The notes: a model not told the origin generated them from the sequence alone. Positions 10,150 through 20,940 are shown, numbered from the stretch's first letter. The stretch: DNA of 64,000 nt from Hypericum androsaemum (GCA_963995505.1 OZ023195.1:5104109-5168108), one strand, 5' to 3'. Numbers and translations: made by a program.

Positions 10150-10864
10150 GTATTTGTCTATAACTAATCAGAAATACAAAATCAAACAGATTAATATAAA
10201 TTAATACCGCAATAAGGAAGAGAATGTCACTTATTCAAAAATATAGCAACTTGTTCAATAGGCTATTGCAAGTGTAAGTTTGGTACAATTAAATAAAAAA
10301 AATAAAATTTAATAAAAAAATTTAGAGCATTACCATTATGCATGACTTTTTTTTTTCTGGAATTGAGACTATTGAGTACTGTAAGCTTTTTCCCCTTTTC
10401 TAGTTCTTCTTTGGCGTTTCCTAACCCTTCTTTTCTTTTTTTTTCTTTTTAGTGAAACCCTTTGATTTTTCCTTTCTTTTTAGAGTGAGTTTTTTTTCCT
10501 TTTCTATTTGCTTGTGTGGGAGTGCGTGCGTTTGCTTTTTATTTTTCTATTATGTATTTGCCTGCGTGGCTACTGAACTAGACTAGGTAGGTAGGTACTA
10601 TCTTTTTAAATTTTTTAGTTTATTACTTTATTATTTATGGTAGTATAGTTAGACTAATTAAGATCTTATAATATATATTAAAAGACTAAGAAATGCCTAA
10701 ATTTTTTAAAATTTGGTTTCAATTTTTAGGTTGATTAATTTTTTAGTGGGGTCAATTTTTAATTTTAGTGGGGACATATATTAAAAAATATACATAATTA
10801 TCAAACAAAAAAATTTTAAGTGGGGACAATTGCCCCCACAATCTTCTTTGTCCCTCCGCCCCTG

Positions 10865-10872
10865 GCTGTCGC
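10865..10872. repeat. hAT target-site duplication, right copy
   Basis: GCTGTCGC, identical to 9247-9254. Confidence 0.93.
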
Positions 10873-10954
10873 AACCTCGAAAGAGGGAACCCCTTTACTG
10901 AGGACAGTAGTAATCGTAGCCTGTTATGATTAATTTTTTGAATTTATTTTTCGT

Positions 10955-13158
10955 ATCACCTTCAGAGAGGAAATGCGAGAAAAGTACAACAAATGAGCCA
11001 CAGATTTTGAATGCCATGACGGTTCAAGCAAAGATAAAATTGGCAACTAAGCAGTCTCAGCTGTATTTCGGCATCGGAGAAAACAAATGTAAGTGGAGAT
11101 TCAGCACCTACCCCTGGCGAAACCTGTTCCCTGACTTTCTGTAGAAGCTTTTCCATTTCTTCGACCTATCAATACCAGTTGGAGTTTATATTTAGTTTTT
11201 AGCATGCAGAAACAGTATCATTCACAACCTTAAGAAACAACTATCATGATAGCACCTCATTACGTGGGATCCTTGTGTTAATGTCATCAAAGTACTTCAA
11301 CCCCATCTTTTGTGAGTTAAGGAATCCTCGACTTTTAGATCATCCAGGGTGCGGTGTCCTTTTTCATACAACTTTAAAGGTGTGGCTGGACCAACTCCCC
11401 ATATTTCTCCAAAGAGACTGATAGTTGGCACCTAGTAATGGTTAAGATGAAAGTAAATCTCCAAAATATAAGTTGTAAAGTATAGCTGCATGTTCCACCA
11501 TTATTACAAGGAACCAAGGGCGAGAAGCTCCTCTGTGAAAGCCAAGAGGTACCATCCTCTCACGTCCCACTGCTACTTGCACAAAAAGATGTAAACAATC
11601 CTTCTTTGGAGAGGAAACAGAAACAATATGAAACGATAGCTGCAAGCTACCTTCTCATCGATTTCGAAGTGTTCCAACTTGTACAATTTTCCTGCGGTCA
11701 CAATTTCCTGAATCTGAGAGCAACGACATCATCACAGAAACACCCAAGGGTTAGGTGAAATAGACACTTGAGCATTTTTGATATTCAAAACAGGAAAAAT
11801 GATGACAAAAAAAAAGTTCCAGAACCATATGATCGCGTTAATTAATAGAAGGTCCGACCAGACATTCCTAAATCAAGGTGCTGATGCATGGCTAAAAGAG
11901 CCAGATCATGAACATATAACGATATAAAGGAAGATTTTTGACCTGCTCTGAACTTTCAATTTTATAAGGCACCTTCTCGATGATTGGAATCGCCTTGTAA
12001 TAGCTAAATGACCTCCTATCCATCACCAAGAGCTATACACGGAACAGCGAAGAGATTGAATCAGATCATGCACAGAAGGATGACGAAAGACACAAACTAG
12101 CAGACACAAAACACATACCTCGATAAATATTAATAAGTTTTCCAAAGATCTCGGTGATGTTGCGGTTCAAGTCAGGTGGTCTGTACAGTGATGACAACTG
12201 CATTACAGAGGCCTATGAGTACCATTCATTTGAACTTAAAAAGACGATTACATATAAGCACTCCAAACAACCACCCTTTTCAAATACTCTATCCAATGCA
12301 AGTCCCGACAGATACCAATACAACACGATCAGTAACCGAGTAAGCGTTGACAAATGCTACAGGTTCCCCAGCCAGATACCAAAGAAACTTTCTTACGTCC
12401 TTCTCCGGATTGCCGGAAAGCCTCAGGCTCGCACTAGCAGGACTCAAACCAGAACCTACAGGACTGCTTGGAATTTCAACACGAGCATCGTGCCCCGCAC
12501 CTTGCCTACCATCTGCTCCGAGATTCTCTCCATCCTCGGGAGAAGCTCTCGTCTTTTTATGCGGGGAAATTTCATTCTCCGTACCGATCCCCGACTTCCC
12601 ACTCCCATCCTCCTCTTCGCCTTCTGCATCGATCTTTAGGCGGTATAGATCCTCTGGTTCCCTTCCCCCCAGTTTCAAACTGTCCTCTAGCCACTGGTAA
12701 ACTAGGACACTACAAAATAACGCAATAAAGCACGAAACTTTAATCAAAGCGCTCCTAGAAAATCGCACAGCAAACTTCCCCTTTTCACTAAATTACTCAA
12801 TTTCAACCATATGGTTCCCTAGTTGGAATCCCACCCCGTTGAAGCGGTCCAGGCGGCCTCTATTGACTTGCTGGAGGAGCGCCGGGAGTTGGCGGCGAAC
12901 ACGTGGGTCACGTTCTTCGAGAGCCCGGCCTCTAAAGTGGCCCCCATTTGGACCAGCTTTTGCTTCCATATCCTTACATCCAAAACGGCAGCGGATTAGT
13001 GAAGAAAATGGAATGGGTTATAACTGAGAAAAGTTGTGAATTAATTCAAGCAGCAGGACCTGCAAGCGGGTCTCCACGAGGAAGACCCGCATGCCGGAGA
13101 ATATTCCGTTTGGGTCCGACGACGGGACCCGGTTCTCCGTTTTCCTCTTTGGCGCCAT
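10955..13158 (-). pseudogene. POLL: DNA polymerase lambda, left copy, 3' half lost
   Basis: Minus-strand mirror of the 5' part of the right-arm gene: BRCT start from the ATG at 13158, linker exon 12709-12397, then the helix-hairpin-helix/8-kDa exons down to the exon at 11165-11112 (EMEKLLQKVREQVSPG). Exon 7 (about 11431-11256) is uninterrupted here, the empty site for the chromovirus on the right. Homology to POLL ends at about 10955, in the first bases of the exon that encodes the catalytic GGSYRRG block, so all polymerase-domain exons are absent. It shares with the right copy a one-base deletion in the BRCT exon and a one-base insertion in the exon coding SFSYYKAIPI. It is not expected to give a working enzyme. 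Confidence 0.9.
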
Positions 13159-13326
13159 GAATTTAATCAATAACAGTTTTTACTTTCTCTTATATGTTCT
13201 TCTCATAACCAATTTTAGACAAATTTCGATTATTTGTTCCAACCGGAAATTGTACATTAATTAGTAATACAAACAAATTATTCATTATTCTGAATTTTCA
13301 AATATTAAATTTTGGAGTAGAGATTG

Positions 13327-13454
13327 TAGGGCTTTACCCGAGCCCTTCAGAAATTCTCGGCGGAGGGGGGGAAATTGGAAATAGTTTTCAACCAGCAATA
13401 TACGCGCCTCGGTTAGCACCTCATAAGCAGCGTCATTGCCTCAAGCGCAAGGAT
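13327..13454 (-). ncRNA. U4: U4 spliceosomal snRNA gene, left copy
   Basis: Mirror of 52023-52150. The 5' end ATCCTTGCGCTTGAGGCAAT is followed by GACG, then the kink-turn stem-loop with GAGGTGCTAACCGAGG, GCGCG, the U6-pairing block TTGCTGGTTGAAAACTATTT, an AATTTCTGA Sm-like site and a terminal AGGGCT..AGCCCT hairpin. This copy keeps AACC on the 3' side of the kink-turn stem, where the right copy has AAAC. At about 128 nt it is shorter than the roughly 150 nt usual for plant U4; the central stem-loop seems reduced to a pyrimidine stretch. It could be a divergent functional gene or a pseudogene. Confidence 0.8.
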
Positions 13455-13482
13455 ACATTCAAGTGTCACAGCCAGTGCGGTT

Positions 13483-13531
13483 TTATATAAGCTTGTCCTG
13501 ATCGGGCTTCATGCTCCTACCGATGTGGGAT
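13483..13531 (-). promoter_or_regulatory. Pol II-type snRNA promoter (USE + TATA), left copy
   Basis: Read on the minus strand: upstream sequence element ATCCCACATCG (13521-13531), 31 bp, then TATATAA (about 13483-13489), then about 28 bp to the U4 5' end. This is the plant snRNA layout. The wide USE-TATA gap is the RNA polymerase II form, not the roughly 24-bp Pol III form. Confidence 0.88.
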
Positions 13532-13663
13532 CGTGATAAACCAACCTCCAACGCGAGCAGGCTCAGCCCACTCTATCAGCGGCCCATTTCGTACCTCGAA
13601 ACGACCGGTCACTCGCGCACTCACAGAGGGCTGAAAGGGTTTAAGCATATAAACGATAAATCT

Positions 13664-13692
13664 CCCCCGCCCCCCCCCCCCCCCCCCCCCCC
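13664..13692. repeat. Poly-C run (23 uninterrupted C)
   Basis: C64-68, one G, then C from 13670 to 13692, next to a CCA/CTCCTC stretch in the 5' region of RH22. The right arm has 27 G at the mirrored place. Such runs shift in length and are hard to sequence. The G strand could form a quadruplex. Confidence 0.9.
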
Positions 13693-13802
13693 ACCCCACA
13701 CACATCTCCTCCTCCTCCTCCCATAGAGCTCTATCACTTGAAGAACAAGAAGTTAAATTACATTTTAAAAATGGAAGAAAAAAGTGTTTTGAAGGAAAAA
13801 AA

Positions 13803-15774
13803 ATGCTAAAATGTAGGTGCTCGGCTTTAACACTCCACCTCCACAAGCTCCCGCCCAGCCCAGCCTTGTTCTTCTCCATTCCCACCTTAAACGCAAAGCT
13901 ACTGAGGAGGTTCTCCTCCTCGGCGGCCGGGGCGGAGACTTTCTTGGCAGACGACGCCGTTTCATGGGCCTCCCCGCCCCCCTCGCCAACTCCCTCTCCA
14001 CCGCAGGCTTTGATAGGCCCTCATCGGTCCAGGTGAATTCCCCAAACTGCCCCTTCATTTCTTTGTTTATGCTTCTTCTTTTTTGGTTGTTGAATGTAAT
14101 TGAGGTGGTGTGCGCGGTTCAGGCTTCCAGTGTGGGGCCCATACTATCCGGGAAGGACGTGGTGATCGCTGCGGAGACGGGAAGCTGGAAGACGCATTCC
14201 TATTTGGTGCCCTTGATTCACAGGCTGGGGAGCGGACGAGCGGTGGGACGGGGCATGGGGTCGGTTGAGGAGGGTGGGGAGTCCGTGTCCCTTGTGCTCT
14301 GTCCTAATGTGACTCTTTGCGAGCAGGTGGTGAGGATGGGGAGTGTTCTTCGTTGCGACAATGGCGGGCCGATCGGCGATCTGTGGCAGAAATGTAATCA
14401 TTTTGGACCAGTTCAGTTTGTCAGAGCTGAGTTAGTTCATGTGGTGTTTCGTAGGGTGTTGGTTGGGATGGTGAAATTTGATGATTGGCTTCTGTTGTTG
14501 CAGGGGTGGCCGGTTGATCGGCCGGATATTGTTGTGTCCACGCCAGCTGCTCTGTTGAATAATATCGAGCTTGCAAAGGACGGAAGGTTGAGTTTTCTAC
14601 GTGGTGTGAAATATGTGGTAAAGTTTTTGTCTTGGTCTAGTGAACTAGGTGTTGCGGCAGGCACGGGTTTGATTGATTTGGTTCATTTTGGATGTATCGA
14701 AATTGACGATTTGCAGGTTTTTGATGAGGCAGACATGCTGTTTGCGGGAGCTTCCAGAACCAGGTTGTTCGATTATTGAACATGCTCCGGTTTGATGAGA
14801 AACAGTTGTCATGGATGAGCAAATCCACCCCCGACATTTCTGAAGAGACAGGTTTGGAGTCTTCTGCTTGTGTCACTTTAGAGGATGAAGGCGATTTAGA
14901 AAGCGGTTCTACCTCAGAAGAAGATGAGGATGAGGATGAGGATTTTGAGGATGAAGCAGAGCTGGAGAACTTGAATGCTGCAGGTGAAGGTCGATCTGCT
15001 GATGAGAGAAAAGACTGGTGCAGAGTCAGAAAAAGTTACGAGCGTTCAAACCAGTACATTTTTGTGGCGGCTACCCTTCCTACTAACGGGAAAAAGACCG
15101 CTGCAGCAGTATTGAAATGGATGTTCCCTGATGCCATTTGGGTCAATGGAAGCTACCTTCACTGCCATAATCCAAGGTACTTTGTTACACCCAGCTTACT
15201 CTCTTGCTTTGGCTGTTGCTTGCAATTGGTATACACGTAGGTAAATTGAAATTGCATTTTTCTTCAGAAAGCTTTGTGTAACAAGCTTCATGTGATATTA
15301 TGTATCATCCTTCCCTTTCAATTGAACGTCGATGTATCCTCGGTTATGCTCCCGATTTTCCTAGCTGAAGACTGCAATCACTAGTCTCCCGTGTCACATT
15401 AGCTTACATTTCTTTGTCTACACAGATTTTCTTGGACTTGCAGATTGGAACAGAAATGGGTCGAAGTTACACTTGATACCCAAGTGGATGAACTTATAAA
15501 GGCGGTGAAAGAAGGATATAAACATGAAGCATTAGGTTCTGATGTTACTGCCTCATGCCGTACTATGGTTTTTGCTAACACGGTTGAGGCTGTCGAAGGA
15601 GTGGCTACAATTTTGGAGGGAGCTGGAATTGATTGTTATCGGTACCACAAGGATGGCTCCTTAGAGGAACGGGCAGATACATTGGTCAATTTTCGGGACA
15701 GAGGTGGCATTTTGGTGTGCACTGATGCTGCTGCTCGTGGGGTTGATATTCCTAATGTCGCGCATGTCATTCAG
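13803..15774 (+). pseudogene. RH22: DEAD-box RNA helicase RH22-like, left copy, truncated
   Basis: Homologue of plant RH22, a plastid-targeted DEAD-box helicase needed for 50S ribosome assembly. Exons: 13803-14032 (transit-peptide-like N-terminus MLKCRCSAL with RRFSSSAA), 14123 to about 14380 (motif I), 14504-14617 (PDIVVSTPAALLNNIE), 14717-15176 (FDEADML, an acidic insert, FVAATLPTNGKKTA) and 15444-15774 (KWVEVTLDTQ, TMVFANTVEAVE, TDAAARGVDIPNVAHVIQ). Defects: motif I reads AETGSWKT instead of GSGKT; one-base frameshifts lie near 13970 and just after FDEADML (about 14748). The exons carrying motif VI (HRVGRTARAG) and the C-terminus are missing because the arm ends at 16050. Confidence 0.9.
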
Positions 15775-15953
15775 GTCCGTTGATTGACCGAGAACCTACC
15801 TACTTTGCTATGTGTATTGATAATATGATGAGCAGCTGCAAGTGTAAAGAAAACTGGCTTACAATAGTTCCTCAAATTACTAAGAATGGCTCCAGTAAAA
15901 TGTAAATTCAATACCGACATTGGCTTCTTTTCTACATTTTCTTATTTATGCAT

Positions 15954-16063
15954 TATTTTGGACAAATCAATGTTAATGTCTACCACTTGTTGGTCATATG
16001 AATAACTACACAAAGTATGTAAGGTCATAAACTTAGTTTCCGTATTTTGGACAAATCAATGTT
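15954..16063 (+). repeat. 20-base direct repeat at the inner breakpoint of the left arm
   Basis: attttggacaaatcaatgtt occurs at 15954-15973 (native, also in the right arm) and again at 16044-16063, across the point where homology to the right arm stops. The second copy is followed by cttattta, which also occurs just before the first copy (15941-15948). This looks like templated filler. Confidence 0.88.
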
Positions 16064-18138
16064 CTTATTTAGCAGGCCACGTGGAAGCAAAAACACGACG
16101 TGGTGATTCTAGGTGGACGGGCAACCCCGAGAAACTACCGAGGATCGGGGTCTGATAAAATTTCAAATAACTTGGACATGTTTGATGTGTTTTGAACCAC
16201 ATGGACTAAATACAAAAACTGTGATACCACAGGGTACTGGCGTGTATATTTCCCAATTTTTTACATCTTGTATTGTTAAGATAAATCTTCTTTTGACTTA
16301 GTTAATTTTTTCTTTAGATCACAGTTCACAATTGTAAGCACAAGAATGTAGTTATACATACCGAGATTGTAATCTCAACACAAAAAAGTCGAATAAATTT
16401 TTTTTTACTTTACTAATATATCATGAGACGGAAGATCGTTAGGATGAGTCAAAAAGTAAAGATATCTATAAGAGTTTTCATAAATTATCCAAAGTCTGCA
16501 GCCAATTAGTGGGAGGCGTTCTTTAACTTGCCCTCGCGCCGTGTAAGTAGGGGATCATGCAACAACAATAGCAATGACCTATGAGATTAATTTGCTCATT
16601 TTCAATCAAAAACCCCAAAATAATAAATTGATAAATTTTCACGCTTATAAACGAAATCTAACAACTTGTCACAACCAATTCATTAAAATTTGAATAAGTC
16701 TTCTCAAAAGAAGCTATTTTTGGTTAAAATTTGTATGAATTTTGATTTTACTAATGTGTTATGAGGTATATTTTATTAGGCAAATTCTCTAGGATTTATC
16801 TATGAGGTGACTTATATTATTGATACTCATAGTGTAACTCTTGTTGTATATATTTATAATAATATATTGCATTTTATCTCTAGTGTATTTTGTCATCTAG
16901 TAAGTTTATCATTTAATAACTCTTTCCTACAGTAATAAAAATTATACTTTTAAAAAAAACACTAATATGCTATGAGATTACTTATTTTCATACCATAACC
17001 TAAAATTTGAGGTAATAATTTTTATCCACACTTACAAACAAAACTTAACAACCTACAATATGAGCAAAGATTTATAAACCAATATGGTTAAAAGATTCGT
17101 ATAATCTTTAAAATCGGCATATAAGAGCCTCTGTTGACTTAAGTTAAACTTAAGTCAACTTAATATCCAAGTCAGGCCCAAAAAACCTAACATGGAAGGC
17201 CCATCAGTCCATAGGAGTGTGTGTTGACTTTTTTAACTCGGTCAATACGGGTTGGGCTTTTTAAAATTAGGCCCGCGAGCCCCATTCTCAATGCGGCCCA
17301 AGAACAAATTTGGCCCAAAATCAAAAAGTTGGGTTTTAGCCCAAATCGGCTTTCCTCCTCCCCGAACCCCCGCCGGTCGTATAGGGACCCATCGTCGGTC
17401 CTGTTTCGCCGGAGTGGGACCGCTCTGGTCACAGTTTTCGTCAGCACAGGTCCGTCATGCATCTCCTTGTCGTGGCATCGTCCCGTCGTCGTGTGCCGTG
17501 TCATTTGTTGGCCTTATCTTTGACCCGAATGTCGAGCGGCTACTGCTCCTCGCGCGGTCATCGCCGTCGCGAAGCATCACCGTCGGTTTTGACGTATCGA
17601 AACAAACAGACGAGGTCTATCGGGGGTGGGTCGACGAAATCAATAACCGTCGAATTCACAGACTGATTCGTGAGGGAAAATCGGGCGATAGAAATCCCCA
17701 ATTCGTAAAATTAGGGTTCTAAGGAATTTTGGGATTTCTGGGGATAATTACAAATTAATCCATGGTATTTCCTTTCGTTTGCAAATAAGGACAGATTCCT
17801 TATTTGCATTCAGCATGCATAATTACGGTTTAGTACCTACAAGTTTTATGCATTTGCGAGTAAGGACGTGATCCTTCTACGTATGAAAACTTATAGTTTA
17901 ATCCCTAGACGTTTTTCCCGTGTGCGAATAAGGACATATCCTTATCCGCGTTCCGCAATCAAATTGCACATAGGTCCCTAAGAGTTCTAATCATTTTCAG
18001 CAAGAACAACAGTAAGTTTTTCTTACAAAAACCTTTACCAAAAATCCGATTTTAACAAAGAAAATTTTACAAAATCGTTTTCTTTGAGAAAATTATTTAG
18101 AAAATCCAGAACAAAATTTCATATGGCTCTGATAGCAA
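16051..18138. other. Spacer with degenerate repeats, no gene
   Basis: 16080-16300 has a GC-rich piece ending in a ccacagggtac motif, like the tail of a long-TIR element. About 16570-16680 and 16960-17060 are diverged copies of one AT-rich unit (stretches like cttataaacgaaatctaaca versus cttacaaacaaaacttaaca). 17130-17720 is GC-rich, with open frames and no domain. It probably belongs, with 17720-18138, to the leader region of the LTR element whose LTR lies at 18139-18660. Confidence 0.45.
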
Positions 18139-18660
18139 TGAAAAGATCCCGTGCAATTTTATAATCATAATTATAAATATAATTACAAGAATTCAAATGG
18201 CCATAAATTAAATACTTATCTCTTGAAGTGCAGATTCTACTCGAGAAATATTTTTCACAAAATCGTTGTAACGGAAGTTTTATCACTGATAACCTTACTC
18301 ACGATTTAATCGAAGTAAGGTTAATTTCCACTGAATAAATACCACAAAAGGTTGAGAGAGTCGCTACTAAGAACTCTATGTTCTTGTCGTGATTTTTTCT
18401 TTTGTCCGAGAGAGGCCAGAACCTTCTTTGGTTCGTGGCCAAGCTCCTCCCTTTTTCCCTCACGGAAAAATCACCAGGAGAAGAAAGCTTCACCTTCTTT
18501 TTTTTATTCTCACTCGGTCCCCTTTCGTTGCTTTCAATCGCGAAGTTACACCAATCTGTAACTTCTTTAATGCATTGGACATCTTATACTTAATAATCTC
18601 TAGATTATTAAAAGTAGATAAATCATGAGTGTATCAGAATTTTACGAGTAAAATCTAACA
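18139..18660 (-). mobile_element. Lone LTR with adjacent primer-binding site (truncated element)
   Basis: On the minus strand it reads TGTTAGATT ... GATCTTTTCA, a normal TG..CA LTR of 522 bp. Immediately beyond the CA end is TTGCTATCAGAGCC, a one-base variant of the tRNA-iMet primer-binding site. So this is a 5' LTR of a minus-strand retrotransposon with its leader to the left. No polyprotein or second LTR is found, so the element is truncated. Confidence 0.7.
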
Positions 18661-19277
18661 GATGATTCAGACTGACGGTTTAAGGAATTTTGCGCCAATG
18701 GAAGTTGTTGTCCTGAGAACTTTGGAACTATTTTAGTCTTCGAACTTTTTTGTGTCGATTTTTTTCATATCTCTCTCTAAAGTCTAGATAGGACCTTGTT
18801 CCTATATGAAGTATCATGAGACATTAAACAAGAATAGTGTTGTCCAAGTGTTTACAATTTACTTATCACACGAACGAAAAATATATTACTATGATCACAA
18901 CACATATATGTTATGACACATTTGATTTTTTCACTATATTCTATATTTATAGCGATTTTTGTTATGTTAACTGTTTGATATTCAAATATATACTCAACTG
19001 ACTAATTCAAATTCGAAAAAAAAAAACTACAATTGATTGCAAACTTATGTCAATAACTATTAATACTGCGTTCCCCTGAGAATTTTTCCAGATTACTGAG
19101 AGATCTCATCTATTCTGTCGACAAAATAAAAGGAACGCCTAAATATGGTTTGAGCGAGGCCCTCCATATAGAAATTCGATGGACTATTTTTGGGATTGAA
19201 TTTGAATGGGAATTACCATTTTTGGATTTTACTCTTTTATATCCGAGGCCTGGCCCAAATACTTTTAAATTCGATTC
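18661..19277. other. AT-rich sequence, nothing recognised
   Basis: Flanking DNA into which the Copia element inserted. It continues past 28819. No coding or RNA feature seen. Confidence 0.5.
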
Positions 19278-19282
19278 TTTTG
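19278..19282. repeat. Copia target-site duplication, left copy
   Basis: TTTTG, directly before the 5' LTR; identical to 28815-28819. Confidence 0.9.
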
Positions 19283-19800
19283 TGTTGGACCTTGGGCCCA
19301 TCAGGCCCAAAAAGTTGGGTTGGATGGGCCGGTCAACCCGAGTTGACCGGCCCAATGCCACGCAAGCGCCACGTCAGCGTGGCGTGGCGCTGACGTCATA
19401 CGCGGCAAATCTATGAGTAGCTTCGCCACGTGGCAGACACGTGGCACACCAGCGTGCCAACGTGGCAAAGCTATGAGTAGCTTCGCCACGTGGCAGACAC
19501 GTGGCACGTTTTGATTGGCCGGACCTTCCTATAAAAGGTAAAATCAGGCTGAACCAAAATGATACTTTGCCAACAACCACTCAATAAGAAAGGAAAATTC
19601 TGGATTAGTTCCTGAATTTTGATCAGATTTTCAATAGAGGAAATCTCGTGAAAATCAATTCGACTAGCACGAAGACATTGTGGACCCAAGCCTGTGGACC
19701 TCTTGCTTCAACAAGTAAGTGATTTATTATTAACGAATTAGTTTGTTAATTATCTAGATTTAACACGTAATTACGCGCTAATTACGTGTCGAAACTTTCA
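19283..19800 (+). repeat. Copia 5' LTR (518 bp)
   Basis: Begins TGTTGGACCTTGGGCCCATC and ends CGAAACTTTCA. U3 holds two 60-bp repeats (from 19411 and 19471) built on ctatgagtagcttcgccacg, with four CACGTG G-boxes. These are followed by an inverted CCAAT box (19513-19518) and a TATA box (19530-19538). Confidence 0.95.
19411..19538 (+). promoter_or_regulatory. LTR promoter: G-box array, CCAAT box and TATA box
   Basis: Four CACGTG cores in GCCACGTGGC or ACACGTGGC context occur between 19411 and 19506, then ATTGG, then CTATAAAAG. G-boxes bind plant bZIP and bHLH factors such as ABF, GBF and PIF. The array sits where the U3 enhancer of an LTR belongs. Confidence 0.7.
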
Positions 19801-19802
19801 AT

Positions 19803-19814
19803 TGGTATCAGAGC
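19803..19814 (+). other. Primer-binding site (tRNA-iMet)
   Basis: TGGTATCAGAGC, complementary to the 3' end of initiator methionine tRNA, two bases after the 5' LTR. Confidence 0.92.
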
Positions 19815-20940
19815 AAGGTTGAAACCATGTTTTGATGATGATATGATGTTTTAATTCAAGTAATTATGTGATTTATTGAGTTAAAAATCGTATTAATTGT
19901 GATTTTATTGAAAATCATAATCTGTTGGACTTTAATGTAATTAATTTAGAACCAGCGGGACTAAATTAAATTTTGCCTAACCACGCGGGCAAATTCGCGC
20001 ACGCGCAAAACCTTAAGGTACTAATCTGAAATTGACCGCTTACGTGGCACCTGCGTGTCATGGACTTTGGTGCAATTTTTGGAAAACTTGGGGATTAATT
20101 GGCAATTTTCCCTAAAATCCCCAAATCGAATAGAAACCCTAATCGGGCAATTGGGGGTTTTCGCCTGAAATGGAATTCCGTCTATTTCGTCGGAAATATG
20201 ACGATTTCGACGCTGTTGATCGACGATAGTCGATTCCCCGGCTCCTCCTCGACGTTTCGATACCACTTTTGTGGATCGACGTGGTCGGAAAATGAAGATT
20301 GACGCCGACGACGACGGAGAGGCACCGAAGGGAGAAGACGGCCGCGACGGAGAACGGCTGGACGACGGCCCTCGAGGCTGCTACGGCCGTGATCGCGAGG
20401 CCGAGACAAGTCGATTGCGACTGGTCTTGGCCGGTAGTTCGCCGCCGTTACGCGGCGGTCGTTGGAGGGAGCGGCGGCCGTTTATCGCCGCGCGGGAGAA
20501 GAGAGAGAAAATCGAAGGGGAAAATATGCGAGGGGCAAAATCGTAATTTCATGATTTTTCCCAAAAATATTTATACCAGGGTCAAGAAAATCAAAAAACC
20601 GGACGGAATGGCCTGGTTTCTTCGTTCGACCCAACCCGATTTACGGTCAATTTGTCAAAATTGGATTTAAATATTGGGTTTTTTCTCTTTTAATTGGATA
20701 AAATCAGTTTTTATTCAATTAAAATCCAATAAGAAAATTTTGTCAATTAGGTTTATTAAAATTATATTTTAATAAACTTAAAAATATTTTGGAACGAGTT
20801 CCGAGATATGTAAAAGTTAAAATAAATCACATAAATTGATCCATAATATGATCATCAAAAGATTGAAAAATGAGTTTTTCAATCCTATTTTGGGAAAATA
20901 TGAGTATTAACCCGAAATTGAATTGCATTTGTTGCAAGAT

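Larger units (their letters stand above)
9255..10864 (-). mobile_element. Non-autonomous hAT transposon (TTF-zinc-finger type) with perfect 8-bp TSD
   Basis: Ends are CAGGGGCGGAG and its inverted copy. The element is flanked on both sides by GCTGTCGC (9247-9254 and 10865-10872), an exact 8-bp duplication, the hallmark of hAT. Inside, on the minus strand, are an N-terminal TTF-type zinc-finger region (9604-10149) and a C-terminal hAT dimerisation domain (9334-9600). The catalytic middle is missing, so the element cannot move by itself. It lies in the left-arm-only block. Confidence 0.93.
4779..16050. repeat. Left arm of a giant inverted duplication
   Basis: Every recognisable piece of this arm recurs in reverse complement in the right arm. 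Matching positions sum to 68779 for 4779-7365, to 70865 for 10955-11276, to 65477 for 11271-13670, to 65473 for 13693-14920 and to 65479 for 14950-16050. The changes in sum equal the chromovirus insertion on the right, a four-base change in a C run and a six-base change in a GAT/GAG run. A block at 7366-10954 has no partner. Homology ends at 16050/49429. Base identity is very high; the few substitutions I noticed include one in the U4 gene. Confidence 0.97.

Noticed and set aside
12154..12700. Plus-strand ORFs opposite the POLL linker exon (and mirrored at 52777-53323)
   Set aside because: Shadows of the real minus-strand exon, which matches POLL in sequence and splice borders.
13817..14779. 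Single 320-codon ORF over the RH22 5' half
   Set aside because: It reads through introns and across the frameshift after FDEADML. The exon model based on RH22 homology and splice borders fits better.
17221..17722. GC-rich ORFs of 70-156 codons
   Set aside because: They overlap in three frames without domains and lie in the probable leader of the truncated LTR element, like similar GC-rich sequence in the Copia leader at 20160-20560.
20021..20670. Arg/Asp-rich ORFs in the Copia leader
   Set aside because: Composition follows CGACG-type repeats and frames overlap on both strands. Only the later ORF at 20941-21270 looks gene-like.
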